Assembly (NCBI GenBank): GCA_964584785.1
Contig: CAZPBY010000013.1
Location: forward strand, 59,808 to 123,807
Length of the DNA stretch: 64,000 nucleotides
Source of the DNA: JAHFTY01 sp964584785
GTDB lineage: Bacteria; Acidobacteriota; Terriglobia; 20CM-2-55-15
Direction: 5' to 3'
The notes below the pieces were generated by a model. It ran no database searches and was not told the DNA's origin. It saw only the letters and a list, made by a program, of their open reading frames with translations. The translations under genes and the position numbers were made by a program. Within the stretch, counting starts at the first letter, position 1. Each line of letters starts with the position of its first letter. This document shows, piece by piece, positions 26,953 to 36,527 of the stretch.

Positions 26953-26982
26953 AATTCCCCTTCTTGGCCAAGGAGGGGAATT
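26953..26982. terminator. 30-bp palindrome, probable bidirectional terminator
   Basis: AATTCCCCTTCTTGG followed by CCAAGGAGGGGAATT, one mismatch, no loop. It lies in the 226-bp gap between the ankyrin/cytochrome gene stop and the membrane-protein start, where nothing else is evident. Confidence 0.55.
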
Positions 26983-27036
26983 CGCTCGCTCTTACACCGC
27001 TGTAACAAGCCAGGGGGCTGCAACGCAGACTCATTC

Positions 27037-29304
27037 CTATTGTCGTTTGCTTCTCTTCTCGCTCGACTTCACGGGTTCGGCGGCCGGCACGAGTGCCATC
27101 GTTGCCCACGCGGTTCCGGCGGTCGAAATGAATTGATCGCGGCCGTAAGGAAATCCGCTTTCGAAGTAGGGCTGCAACCAGATCGACCGGGTCACAACAT
27201 GCCACGATCCGTCGGCAGCCTGAGTGCGAGTCAGATAATCGATTCCCCTCTGGTAAACCGGATCGCTCACGGCGAACCTGGCGGCCGCGTTCAGCGCGTA
27301 CAGAACCTCGCCGGTCGCGTACGCATCCGATTCCAGGCCGGGCAATTGATTCCAGCCGCCGTCCGGCCGCTGCAGGGCAGCGAGAGCGCGAGCGGAATCC
27401 TTGATCACACTCGGACTGCCGTTGCCCCAGGCCAGACCGAGCAGGTGAAAGGCGCGATCCTGAGTGTTGGCCGGTTTCGCGCTTTCGAGCCAGGCCACCG
27501 CTTTCGCGATCGCGGCGTCCGTCGAAGCCTTCTCCGCCGCGGGACCGTATTGCTTTAGCGAATAAATGGACAGAGCCGCTGCTTGAAAATCGCCTGCATT
27601 CATCGGCGGCCGGCGCCCTTCCGTCGTCAACCACCTGCCTTCCGGAAGCTGCATGGCCTTGATGTAACGGACTATCGCGTCGGTGTACGGCGTCTTTGCC
27701 TCGTGATTCATTCCAAGATCAAAGAGCTGCCAGGCGACGCTCGTGACGTTGACGACGTCGAGGTCCATCAATCGCTCGGGCGGCGGCATCATCGCCGCGG
27801 GAAGCTGCGGGATCGCCGGAACCGGCAGCCCCCGTTCGCGCGCAAAACCCGACACGGCGGACGGCAGATCCTGCGAATGGCAGGAATTGCAGCCGGCCGT
27901 ACGAATAAAGTTGTAGCTCTGCTTTTCCATCAGACCGGCGGCCCGGGTGACGGCAGTGGATAAAGTCCGTGCGGTTGCTCGCGGCGGCGCAGTAGCTTCA
28001 GCGTCCGATATCTTTGGACTCGCGGACGCACCGAGCAGCCGCGCCGCTTCGGTATCGCCCCGTTTGGCGGCGAGAATAAGCGCCGTTTCATCGTAGTCCG
28101 CGGAGTAGCTGGTGTCGGCTCCCTTGTCGAGCAGCATCTTTATGACACTCGCAGGCATTGCGTCCGAGCCTGCAGCCAGCATCAGCGGTGAGTATCCTCG
28201 AATGTTACGTACGTTCACGTCGGCGCCATGATCGAGCAGAAGCCTGACGGTTTCCTCAACGCCGGCCGTTGCGGCATTCCCGAGTGCGGTCTCACTCCGT
28301 TTGCTTCGCAGCCTGGCGTCAGCTCCCTTGTCGAGCAAATACTGCACGGCTCGCGGATCGCCGTTCGTCGCGGCGCTCATCAAGGCAGTCTCGCCGGCGC
28401 CGTTCTTTGTATTAACGTTCGCGCCTTTGTCCATGAGCATGCGCATCACTTCGAGATCGCCTCGAGTCGAAGCCGCGATCAAGGGAGTCATGCCGATCAG
28501 AGTCGCCACATTCGGATCAGCGCCCTTCTCCAGAAGCAGGCGAACCACTGCGCTGCCGTTTGCGAGAACGGCGGCCTGGTACAGCGGCGTGCGCCCCTCG
28601 ATCTGCTTCGCGTGGATATCCGCGCCCCGCGTGACGAGCAGCCGAACTTTCGTCTCATCATGAATAGCCCAATGAAGCGGGGTAGAGTTGCGCTTGTTTT
28701 TGGCGTTGATGTCCGCGCCCTTGTCCAGCAGGAGTTTCACGATCTCCAGCGAGCCGAACCCCGCGGCGTGATGCAAAGGAGTGGACTTGCCGGGGTCCTG
28801 AGCCTTGACGATTTCGGGATCCGAAGCGATGAGTTTATCGACGGTACGCCGGTCGCCCGATCGAATGGCTGCGATGAATGACGCGAGCTTGCTGTCCATC
28901 GGCTTGGGCGGCGCGTCCTCCGCGATGTCGTTGCGAAACTCGGCGCCCTGATCGATCCAGGCGCGGAGAATCCCGATCTCTTCATCCGACAGCGCGCCGG
29001 TAGGCGGCATCTGCAGTCCGCCGTCACCGTCGACCACACGCCGGATCAGCTTACTGTTCGCGCTGTCGCCGGGCGTGATCACCGGTCCGTAATCGCCGCC
29101 GCGCAGCGCGTTTTGCCGCAGGTCGAGCCGCAGGCCCGACTGCTGCACGTCAGAACCGTGACAGGAAAAGCAGTTCTGCGCCATCAACGGCCGCACGTCT
29201 TTCAAGTAATCCACTTTCATTGAAGCGGGTGGTGGAAGTTTCGTCTGCGCCGTCAGGGGTGAACTCAGCGCAACCAACGTCATCAGGCCCACTAGTCTCT
29301 TCAT
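27037..29304 (-). CDS. Secreted cytochrome c / ankyrin-repeat / alpha-toroid fusion protein
   Basis: 755 residues with signal peptide (1-19) and AGGAGG ribosome binding site. Domains in order: planctomycete-type cytochrome c with haem motif CFSCH (45-49) and MPP axial region near 99; about eight ankyrin repeats (145-425; TPLHHAAGFGSLEIVKLLLDKG type); a second haem motif CNSCH (472-476); then a region of paired helices (about 490-740) with repeated GxW motifs (PEGRW, PDGGWNQL, ADGSWHV) as in squalene-hopene-cyclase/prenyltransferase alpha-alpha toroids. It is likely a periplasmic dihaem protein with a scaffold between the haems. Function unknown; similar cytochrome-ankyrin proteins occur in acidobacterial genomes. 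Confidence 0.9.
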   Translation of the reverse strand: MKRLVGLMTLVALSSPLTAQTKLPPPASMKVDYLKDVRPLMAQNCFSCHGSDVQQSGLRLDLRQNALRGGDYGPVITPGDSANSKLIRRVVDGDGGLQMPPTGALSDEEIGILRAWIDQGAEFRNDIAEDAPPKPMDSKLASFIAAIRSGDRRTVDKLIASDPEIVKAQDPGKSTPLHHAAGFGSLEIVKLLLDKGADINAKNKRNSTPLHWAIHDETKVRLLVTRGADIHAKQIEGRTPLYQAAVLANGSAVVRLLLEKGADPNVATLIGMTPLIAASTRGDLEVMRMLMDKGANVNTKNGAGETALMSAATNGDPRAVQYLLDKGADARLRSKRSETALGNAATAGVEETVRLLLDHGADVNVRNIRGYSPLMLAAGSDAMPASVIKMLLDKGADTSYSADYDETALILAAKRGDTEAARLLGASASPKISDAEATAPPRATARTLSTAVTRAAGLMEKQSYNFIRTAGCNSCHSQDLPSAVSGFARERGLPVPAIPQLPAAMMPPPERLMDLDVVNVTSVAWQLFDLGMNHEAKTPYTDAIVRYIKAMQLPEGRWLTTEGRRPPMNAGDFQAAALSIYSLKQYGPAAEKASTDAAIAKAVAWLESAKPANTQDRAFHLLGLAWGNGSPSVIKDSARALAALQRPDGGWNQLPGLESDAYATGEVLYALNAAARFAVSDPVYQRGIDYLTRTQAADGSWHVVTRSIWLQPYFESGFPYGRDQFISTAGTAWATMALVPAAEPVKSSEKRSKRQ

Positions 29305-29436
29305 AGGACCTCCTGGCTATGCTGTGAGGGAAGTGCTGCCGTCTAATGTGGGGGAAGCGCGGATCAAAGTCAACTTTTGACTGCGCTGCCTGGCTCATCC
29401 GCCGTGATATCATTGATAGCATCGAATGAGGGAATC

Positions 29437-29670
29437 TTGGCGCAGCTTATCGTGCGAAACCTGGATGATGAAGTCGTCAAACGGCTGAAGAAACGAGCCG
29501 CGAAAAATGGCCGGTCGGTCGAATCGGAGCACAGGGAAATCCTTCGCAAGGAACTCCTGGGCTCGCGCAAAGCGACAACTTTGAAACAAATGCTGATGGA
29601 CATCCCGAAGGTTGGCCGCGACAGCGATTTTGCCCGCAGCGGCGGCAAACCTCGTAGAGTCCGGCTGTGA
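29437..29670 (+). CDS. FitA/VapB-type ribbon-helix-helix antitoxin
   Basis: 77 residues from TTG 29437 (GAGGGA upstream); the longer frame to 29377 lacks a ribosome binding site and family similarity. MAQLIVRNLDDEVVKRLKKR is the beta strand and first helix of the FitA/Arc ribbon-helix-helix fold, and NGRSVESEHREILRKEL the second helix. The Arg/Gly-rich tail (GGKPRRVRL) probably blocks the toxin active site. It overlaps the PIN toxin by four bases (GTGA). Confidence 0.93.
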   Translation: MAQLIVRNLDDEVVKRLKKRAAKNGRSVESEHREILRKELLGSRKATTLKQMLMDIPKVGRDSDFARSGGKPRRVRL

Positions 29671-30080
29671 GTTATCTCATCGATACGAACGTCATTTCAG
29701 AGCTCAGGAAGAAAGGAAAGTGCAACCCGTCGGTTGCTGCATGGTTCAGCGGAATCCTCGATGATGATCTCTTCCTCAGCGTTCTCACGATCGGGGAATT
29801 GAGGAAAGGCATTGAAAAGATTCGTGGCCGTGATCCCAAACAGGCATCGACGCTCAATATGTGGCTGCGAGCTTTGTCCCAATCATTTGGCGAAAGGATT
29901 CTCACGATTGACTCCAGGGTCGCGGATCAATGGGGAAGACTGCCATTGAGGGACTCACTTCCCGTTGTCGACGCTCTGATCGGCGCCACGGCCCTGACCC
30001 ATGGACTCACCGTGGCGACCCGGAATGTCAAAGATATCTCCCGGACGGGCGCCGTTTGCCTGAACCCGTTTGAATCGTGA
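29667..30080 (+). CDS. PIN-domain ribonuclease toxin (FitB/VapC-like)
   Basis: 137 residues from GTG 29667. The four PIN acidic residues are visible: Asp in YLIDTNVISEL, Glu in LTIGELRKGI, Asp in VVDALIGATA and Asp near VKDIS. It should be an Mg-dependent RNase that cuts tRNA or rRNA and is neutralised by the overlapping antitoxin. The pair sits beside a decayed kinase locus, consistent with an accessory, exchangeable region. Confidence 0.94.
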   Translation: MSYLIDTNVISELRKKGKCNPSVAAWFSGILDDDLFLSVLTIGELRKGIEKIRGRDPKQASTLNMWLRALSQSFGERILTIDSRVADQWGRLPLRDSLPVVDALIGATALTHGLTVATRNVKDISRTGAVCLNPFES

Positions 30081-30144
30081 TCGCATCCGGACTGCCGGCT
30101 CTATCAGAAAATGAGTCACTATTTGCCGGGAAGAAGGGCTCAGG

Positions 30145-30310
30145 CGCTTCACGCACATGATCTGCAAACAGCGACTCCACTTCACGACGCAGCCGAACGT
30201 TTGTGACAAATCGAAGGGCTGTTCCATGCGGCGAGCGGCCGGCAACTTCTTGATGGCGACCTTTCGATGTTGGGATGGTTGAGTGACGCTAGAAGCTTTG
30301 CTTCGCGTCC
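30145..30310 (-). pseudogene. Inverted fragments of a Ser/Thr kinase N-lobe
   Basis: On the minus strand three stretches match kinase N-terminal parts: 30310-30266 reads GREAKLLASLNHPNI (helix C), 30266-30241 reads RKVAIKKLP (strand with the catalytic Lys) in another frame, and 30201-30145 reads NVRLRREVESLFADHVREA (kinase prefix-like). They abut the plus-strand kinase remnant that begins at 30308 (SNVCYLVMELVEG). The N-lobe has thus been inverted piecewise relative to the C-lobe; none of this is a working gene. Confidence 0.75.
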
Positions 30311-31995
30311 AATGTTTGCTATCTCGTCATGGAGTTGGTGGAGGGCCAGACACTGGCCGAACGGCTGAAAGCCAGGCCGCTGGCCGTTCAGGAAGCGCTT
30401 CAGATTGGTGTTCAGATCGCGGAAGCGCTCGAGGCCGCTCATGAAAAAGGAATCATTCACAGAGATCTGAAGCCGGCAAACATCAAGATCACTCCCGAAG
30501 GAAAGGTGAAGGTCCTCGACTTTGGTTTGGCCAAACCTGTCTTCAGCGATTCGCTGAAGGGCGATTCACCTCAGGTGAACACGCTCACCATAGGGCCGAC
30601 CAGGACTGGCGTGATTCTCGGAACGCCGTCATACATGAGTCCCGAACAGGCCAGAGGCGACGAACTGGATCGCCGAACCGATATCTGGGCTTTCGGCTGC
30701 GTCCTTTATGAAATGCTGACTGGAGTCCGAGTCTTCGAAGGTCCATCGGTGTCTGAGATCGTCGCCGCGGTTTTAAAAGTCGAGCCGGCCTGGCAGCGTC
30801 TGCCTGCGGATACTCCGGCGAGCATTCGACGTTTGCTGAGTCGATGCCTGCAAAGCGATCGTCGACAGCGGCTGCAGTGGATCGCTGATGCCGCGATCGA
30901 AATGACCGAAGCGTTAAGTGAGCCGCACCTCGACACAGGTGCGGCCGACAGTCACGAGGCGTTGCAGAGGTCCGCGCGCGGCTGGCGCCTTTGGGCATTG
31001 TCGGCTACGGCTATACTCATCGTGGCAAGCGTCGTTGGAATCACGCGGCGAATGCGACCATCACCAACACAGCCCGCATCCCTGGCGCGGATGGTTGTCA
31101 CGCTCCCGCCGGGGGAACTTCTGCCGCCCGACGTACGGTTTCCCGTTCTCGTGCTGTCTCCGGACGGCAGTAATCTCGTGTCGGTCATGAGACCCGCTAA
31201 TGCGTCCGCAAGTACCCAGCTTTTCATCCGCCGGCTTGACCAGATTGAGTTCACGGCGATTCCCGGGACGGAAGATGCCCTGAATCCTTTTCCGAGGGCG
31301 ATGCCGGATGGCCGTTGTGGACGCCGGATGGTAAACGAGTGACATTTACTTCAAACAAGCTGGGACTGCTGAATATCTTCTGGAGACCAGCCGACGGCAG
31401 CGGCCGGGAAGAGCAACTGACCACAGGCGAGCACCAGCAACAGATCCCTCGCTCCTGGTCTCCTGACGGCCAGCAGTTAATCTTCAATGACGTGGATCCC
31501 ATCACGAGCAGGGACCTGTGGGTGCTGCCGCTTCAGGGGGACCGCAAGCCACGACCTTTTCTGAGAACTCCGGCTGATGAAATGAATGGTGTTGTATCGC
31601 CGGATGGACACTGGTTGGCTTACGTGTCGAATGAATCCGGCAGGCCTGAGATATACGTGCAAGCGTTTCCGGAACCGGGAGGCGGCCTGCCGATCTCGAC
31701 AGAGGGTGGGGGTGAACCGGTATGGGCGCACAGCGGGAAGGAACTGTTCTACAGAAATGGCGATAAGATGATGCTGGTGGATGTGATCACGCAACCGGTA
31801 TTCGAAGCGCAAAAGCCCCGGATGCTGTTTGAGGATGCCCACTATGTTCGAGTATCCTCCACTCCAAACTACGATGTGTCCAAAGATGATCAGCATTTCG
31901 TCATGGTGCGCGCTGAAGAACCTCCCAACGTGCGCGACGCGAACGTCATCCTCAACTGGCTCGATGACCTGAAGAAGAAGGTGCCGGCAAAGTAG
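30308..31995 (+). pseudogene. Ser/Thr kinase with TolB-like propeller, N-lobe lost and frameshifted
   Basis: Two frames together give a kinase C-lobe (HRDLKPANI, DFGLAKP, MSPEQARGDEL), a membrane span (WALSATAILIVASVVGI) and a PD40/TolB propeller (WTPDGKRVTF, WSPDGQQLIF, VSPDGHWLAYV). Compared with the intact kinase at 7657-10347, it lacks the Gly loop, the catalytic Lys and helix C, and the frame breaks near 31300 (30329-31342 to 31315-31995), with part of the propeller missing. It could not phosphorylate. Inverted N-lobe pieces lie just upstream. A start at ATG 30329 has no ribosome binding site. It is convergent with the S9 peptidase gene. Confidence 0.88.
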
Positions 31996-32004
31996 CTCGA
32001 ACAG

Positions 32005-34221
32005 TTACCCTGCGATTCGGTACTCCTTCGGCGGTTCAACGCCGATCAGCCATTTCACGAAATAATCCCAACGTCTTCGCATCATGTAATTCGACGCATT
32101 GCCGTAGCCGTGATTGGCGTTGGGAATCATCAGAAGATCGAAGTCCTTGTTGGCCTTGATCAGAGCATCCGCGATCAACATGGTCTGATACGGAGGAACA
32201 TTCGTGTCCATGGTGCCGTGCGCCAGCAGCAGGTGGCCCTTCAGATTTTTGGCGAAGTTCTGATTCGCCTCGGCGTCGTAGTTATCGGTGCCGCCGGAGT
32301 TTTTGGTGAGCAGCCCCTGATAGCGCTCGCCCCAGTCGTCCTCGTTCTCGCGCTGGTCGTGATTGCCGGATTCCGCGATGCCCACTTTAAAGAAGTCTGG
32401 GAAGCGGAACATCGCCGTCGTCGTGGCGAAGCCGCCGCCCGAGTGTCCCCAGATTCCGGCGCGATCGATGTCGATCCAGGAATACTTCGCTGCGAGTTCC
32501 TTCATGCCGGCGATCTGATCGGGGATCGTATTGTCGCGGCCCATGGCTCCGTAGTAGGCGTCCTGAAATGCTTTCGAGCGGCCGGGCGTTCCCATGCCGT
32601 CGATGGTCACGACGATGAAACCGAGTTCTGCAAGTGCCTGACGATCTCCTCTGGCCGGGGTAAACGCTCGGCCTCCCGTACTTCCGGTTTGAGGCCCCGG
32701 GTAGCAATTGTTGACGATCGGATACTTCTTTGTGGGATCGAAATTCGTCGGCCGGAAAAGCAACCCGTAGATGTCGGTCTTGCCGTCGTGTGCGGTCATC
32801 TTGATCGGCATCGGCGGCTTCCAGCCTGTGGCGAGGAGTTTCGAGATATCGGCCTTCTCGAGATCCACCAGCAATTGACCGGACGTTGCGTCGCGCAGTT
32901 TGACGACCGGTGGAACGTCGGGCTTTGAGAAGGTGTCGATCAAATACTTGCCTGACGGAGACAACTGGACCGAATGCGTTCCGTCGTCGGGCGTCAGCGA
33001 GACCGGATGTTCGCCGTCAAGACCGATCCGATAAAAATGCAGGAAGTATGGATCCTGGCCGCTCTCCCGGCCGTTCGCGCCGAACCAGATCGTGCGCGAC
33101 TTCTCATCCAGCCGCACAATCTGCATGACCGGACCTTCGCCCGCCGTGATCTTGTTCTTCAAGCGTCCGGTCTGGAGGTCGTACAGATAGAGTTGTCCCC
33201 AGTTATCGCGCTCGGAATACCAGATGAACTCATTCGACGCCCACAGCACGCGCCAACCGGAACGCGACTCGTACTGGGTCTCGACGGTTTCGTCGTACAC
33301 CTTGCGGACCGCTCCGGTCGCGGTATCCGCAACGCTCAACCAAACGTGCTTGTGATCGCGCGAGACCGACGCCAGCGCAAGTCTGGAGCCATCCGGACTC
33401 CAGTTGTAATCGTTCATGCTGATGTCGTCACCAAGCGTCGCGCGGTGGAAATCGGGCGGCATTTGCAGACGCGTGATCTTGCCGGAATCGGCGTCGATAA
33501 CGACGCGATGGAGCATCGCCATCACCGGATCGCCGGGCAGCGGGAACTTGGCAACTCTCAAAGCGGGATGACCGACCGTCGTGTTGACGAGATACATTTC
33601 GCCGACATTGCGTTCGTCCTGCTGCTGCGTTGCTACTTTTTTGGAATCCGGCGACCACGAAACGATCGCGCGATCGCTTCCGCTCCATCCGGCATTGTCG
33701 GTGGCATAGCCGAAGTACTTCTCGCCATCATTCGTGAGCCGGCGCTCCTGATTCGTCGTCATGTCGCGCACCCACAAATTCCAGTCGCGAACGAACACGC
33801 CTCGTTTTCCATCGGTCGAAACAGAAACCGGCTTTCCGTCCGACGACGTTCCAGCGGAAGCGCCACGGGCGCCTCCGCCGCGGCCTCCACGCCCGCCGGC
33901 CGGCGCGGCGATTGTGAAATCGCGACATTCGGCGATCGCGTCCGAGCAGACCTGGCGCGTTCTTTTGACCGGGTCGACCAGAATGGTTGGAGTGGAGCCA
34001 TCGGGCAGGGCGCTTCGATACCAGAAGCGTTCATCCGGCAGCCATGTCGGCGTGACGTTTCCGCCGACAACAAGACCATTGAGATTCTGCGCCAACATCT
34101 TTTCGGCCCGGGCGTAATCCGCCGCCGTCACGGAAGGTGCCGGCTGCCGGCCGGCAATAGATACCGCGATAGAAAAAACAGATGCAAAGGCGATCAGTAC
34201 CATCAGGCGCTGTTTCGTCAT
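32005..34221 (-). CDS. Secreted S9 peptidase, DPP IV-type
   Basis: 738 residues with signal peptide (1-24) and GAGGAG ribosome binding site. The N-terminal eight-bladed DPP IV propeller (about 50-460) is followed by an alpha/beta hydrolase with catalytic Ser594 (GHSGGG), Asp672 (GTMDTNV) and His704 (NANHGYG). It should remove dipeptides from oligopeptides in the periplasm. It lies 31 bases behind the amidohydrolase gene and may be the distal gene of the ThDP-cytochrome-MFS-amidohydrolase operon. Its stop is ten bases from the kinase pseudogene end. Confidence 0.94.
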   Translation of the reverse strand: MTKQRLMVLIAFASVFSIAVSIAGRQPAPSVTAADYARAEKMLAQNLNGLVVGGNVTPTWLPDERFWYRSALPDGSTPTILVDPVKRTRQVCSDAIAECRDFTIAAPAGGRGGRGGGARGASAGTSSDGKPVSVSTDGKRGVFVRDWNLWVRDMTTNQERRLTNDGEKYFGYATDNAGWSGSDRAIVSWSPDSKKVATQQQDERNVGEMYLVNTTVGHPALRVAKFPLPGDPVMAMLHRVVIDADSGKITRLQMPPDFHRATLGDDISMNDYNWSPDGSRLALASVSRDHKHVWLSVADTATGAVRKVYDETVETQYESRSGWRVLWASNEFIWYSERDNWGQLYLYDLQTGRLKNKITAGEGPVMQIVRLDEKSRTIWFGANGRESGQDPYFLHFYRIGLDGEHPVSLTPDDGTHSVQLSPSGKYLIDTFSKPDVPPVVKLRDATSGQLLVDLEKADISKLLATGWKPPMPIKMTAHDGKTDIYGLLFRPTNFDPTKKYPIVNNCYPGPQTGSTGGRAFTPARGDRQALAELGFIVVTIDGMGTPGRSKAFQDAYYGAMGRDNTIPDQIAGMKELAAKYSWIDIDRAGIWGHSGGGFATTTAMFRFPDFFKVGIAESGNHDQRENEDDWGERYQGLLTKNSGGTDNYDAEANQNFAKNLKGHLLLAHGTMDTNVPPYQTMLIADALIKANKDFDLLMIPNANHGYGNASNYMMRRRWDYFVKWLIGVEPPKEYRIAG

Positions 34222-34252
34222 TGGAGCACTCCTCGATTCCGTGAAGAATATC

Positions 34253-35308
34253 TTAACTTGTCGCTCCCCGATGTCCCGTTAACCCGTCTGGGATTGGGTT
34301 TCCCGACTCGCGTTTCAGCAAGCGCTCGGCATTCTTCCTGTAGATTCGATCCTTCTGATCCGTCGTGAGTCCCAGGCCTTCAATGACGCGGATAGTCTCC
34401 CGAGCGTACAGGCCGGGCACGGGTTCGAACGGCATGTCGGAAGCGAACACGACATTGTCGGTGCCGAAGAAATCCAGGCCGCAGCGCGTTGCCGGACCCG
34501 CGCCGAACAGCGCCGTGTCGGCGTAGAAGTTTTTGAAGTATTCGATCGGACGCTTCTTCATCGACCGCAAGAGAGCTTTGTAGTCCACATCCGATGTGCG
34601 CGTGCCGAGTTGGTCCCAACCGTGCCCAACACGCCCCTCGAAATACGGAATCATTCCACCCATGTGGTGCGTGATGACTTTCAGGTTCGGCAAGCGGTCG
34701 AACAAACCGGAGAACACCATGCGCGACATCGTCGCGCTTGTTTCGTATGGCCAGCCGAATGTCCACCAGATTTCATACTTCGACTTCTCTTCGCTGAGAT
34801 AGTCCGTGAAGTCTGCGCCGCGAGCCGGATGGATCCAGACCGGACAATCCCTTCGCGCGGCCTCGTCGAAGATGGGCAGGAACTCGGGAGCGTCCAGCGG
34901 CTTGCCCGCCACGTTGGTGTAAAGCTGGATGCCGTTCGCGCCGAGTTCATCGAGGGCCCGCATCATTTCCGTGACGGCCTCGTCCGGATTGTTCATCGGC
35001 AGGCACGCGGCAAACCCGATGAAGCGATCGGGATGTTTCCGCACCAAATCGGCCAGCCCGTCGTTCCCGACTCTGGCGAGAACCGGCGACTTCTCCGGTC
35101 CGGCGATGGTTTCCACCGGCGGCAGCGGAAGTGTGAGGACCTGACAGTAGTCGCCGAACTCGTCCATGACGCGAAAGCGTTGATCGAGGTCGGAGATCGT
35201 CGTGATGTTCTGCACACGCTTACCGATGTCTTTGATGGCAGAACCGACGTTGATGTAGTCGTCCCAAAAACGCTTCGGGAAAAAATGATTGTAAATGTCG
35301 ATCTTCAT
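34253..35308 (-). CDS. Amidohydrolase-family (ACMSD-like) decarboxylase/hydrolase
   Basis: 351 residues, a TIM-barrel amidohydrolase of the ACMSD/gamma-resorcylate-decarboxylase group. Metal-ligand candidates: NHFFP near the start, VWIHPARG, ITHHMGGMIPYF and FASDMPFEP. Odd: the first motif reads DIYNHFFP, so the first His of the usual HxH is Tyr, a change seen in some members of the group. The enzyme likely decarboxylates or hydrolyses an aromatic or enol acid in the cytoplasm. It starts one base after the MFS gene stop, so the two are translated together; the transporter type (aromatic acid) fits this substrate class. Confidence 0.88.
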   Translation of the reverse strand: MKIDIYNHFFPKRFWDDYINVGSAIKDIGKRVQNITTISDLDQRFRVMDEFGDYCQVLTLPLPPVETIAGPEKSPVLARVGNDGLADLVRKHPDRFIGFAACLPMNNPDEAVTEMMRALDELGANGIQLYTNVAGKPLDAPEFLPIFDEAARRDCPVWIHPARGADFTDYLSEEKSKYEIWWTFGWPYETSATMSRMVFSGLFDRLPNLKVITHHMGGMIPYFEGRVGHGWDQLGTRTSDVDYKALLRSMKKRPIEYFKNFYADTALFGAGPATRCGLDFFGTDNVVFASDMPFEPVPGLYARETIRVIEGLGLTTDQKDRIYRKNAERLLKRESGNPIPDGLTGHRGATS

Positions 35309-35309
35309 T

Positions 35310-36527
35310 TCACCGTTCCTTTTGTGTGCGGGAAGCCGTCATAAATGCGGCCAGCATCGCGATCAGTGCCGGAATAGCGGCCGCCCAAAAAATGCGTCTG
35401 GTTTGAGCAGCGAACGACAACAGTACTCCTCCGAGCAACGGACCGACAATCGAACCCATCCTGCCGACGCCGAAGGCCCACCCTACCCCGGTCGACCGAA
35501 TCTCGGTGGGATAGAACTCCGACGCCAGCGCATTCGCGCTGTTCTGTCCGCCGATAACACAGAAACCGGCCGCGGCGACAGTCGATATCAACAGCGCGAT
35601 CGACGCGCCCGCTTCGCCAATCAACAAAATGGTGATCGCTGCGCCGAGATAGGTCCACGCCAATATCCGGAACGACAGATATCGATCGATGAGCCTGCCT
35701 AGAACAACCGCGCCGGCGGTACCTCCCAGCTGAAACAAACTCGTAATGAGTATGGCGTTTTGCAGTTCAATGCCGGCGTCATGAAAGATTGTGGGAAGCC
35801 ACGCGTTAAGGAAGTAAAGATTCAGCAGGTTCATGAAAAACATCACCCAGATCAGCAGCGTGACTCTCGCTCGCCCATCCTCGAAGAGCCGTCCGACGAG
35901 AAGTGTGGTCGAGTCTCTTCCCTGGATCCGAAAACAATGCGATTCCGGAAGAAGCCGCGCGGAGACGATGGCGATCGCGCATGGCAGCACACCGCCGACG
36001 ATGAACACCGACTGCCAGCCGAAACGCGTGATCAGGCCCGCCGCGACGAAACCACCAGTCGCCGCGCCGATGGAAAATCCGCAGAACATCGTCATGATCG
36101 CCGTCGCCCGGAATCTCTTTGGCGTGTGTTCCGACGTGACCGCGATTGTGTTCGGCATCGCACCGCCCAGGCCGAAACCAGTCAGCAGCCGAAACACAAT
36201 CAAAGATGACGGCGACGACGACGCTGCCGTCAACAACGAGCCCGCCCCGAACACCAGCGTGCTTGCGACGAGCACGGGCTTACGTCCAACGCGATCGGCC
36301 AGCGGGCCGAAGACCAAAGCGCCGATCATCATTCCAACCAATCCACTCGAAAGGACCGGCCCCAGCGCGGCACGCGCGATGTGAAGGCTCTGGCTCAATG
36401 ACGGCGCGACATAGCCGACTGCCTGAGCATCAAAGCCATCCATGAAAACGATCGCTCCGCAGACTGCAACAATCAGCAGCCGCGAGGCGCCAAAGGCTTC
36501 GCCATCAGTATATGTTTCGACACTCAC
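35310..36527 (-). CDS. MFS transporter, aromatic acid:H+ symporter type
   Basis: 405 residues from GTG 36527, whose GTGA overlaps the cytochrome stop; the longer frame to 36749 would run through the cytochrome gene. Twelve membrane helices. MDGFDAQAVGYVAPSL in helix 1 and GPLADRVGRKPVL in loop 2-3 are signatures of the AAHS family (PcaK-like), which imports benzoate-type acids and short organic acids by proton symport. It sits between a cytochrome c and an amidohydrolase in one operon. The actual substrate is unknown. Confidence 0.92.
   Translation of the reverse strand: MSVETYTDGEAFGASRLLIVAVCGAIVFMDGFDAQAVGYVAPSLSQSLHIARAALGPVLSSGLVGMMIGALVFGPLADRVGRKPVLVASTLVFGAGSLLTAASSSPSSLIVFRLLTGFGLGGAMPNTIAVTSEHTPKRFRATAIMTMFCGFSIGAATGGFVAAGLITRFGWQSVFIVGGVLPCAIAIVSARLLPESHCFRIQGRDSTTLLVGRLFEDGRARVTLLIWVMFFMNLLNLYFLNAWLPTIFHDAGIELQNAILITSLFQLGGTAGAVVLGRLIDRYLSFRILAWTYLGAAITILLIGEAGASIALLISTVAAAGFCVIGGQNSANALASEFYPTEIRSTGVGWAFGVGRMGSIVGPLLGGVLLSFAAQTRRIFWAAAIPALIAMLAAFMTASRTQKER

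Noticed and set aside
26885..27634. A 249-codon minus-strand frame overlapping the cytochrome/ankyrin gene
   Set aside because: It runs in a different frame through the toroid domain of a well-supported protein and has no domain similarity.
30182..30460. A 92-codon minus-strand frame containing GREAKLLASLNHPNI
   Set aside because: Only that short segment resembles a kinase; the rest is antisense to the kinase remnant or out of frame, so it is a rearranged fragment and not a gene.
32974..34368. A 464-codon open frame on the plus strand
   Set aside because: It is antisense to the S9 peptidase gene, which has a signal peptide, catalytic triad and ribosome binding site; the antisense product has no recognisable domain and an Arg-rich composition typical of shadow frames.
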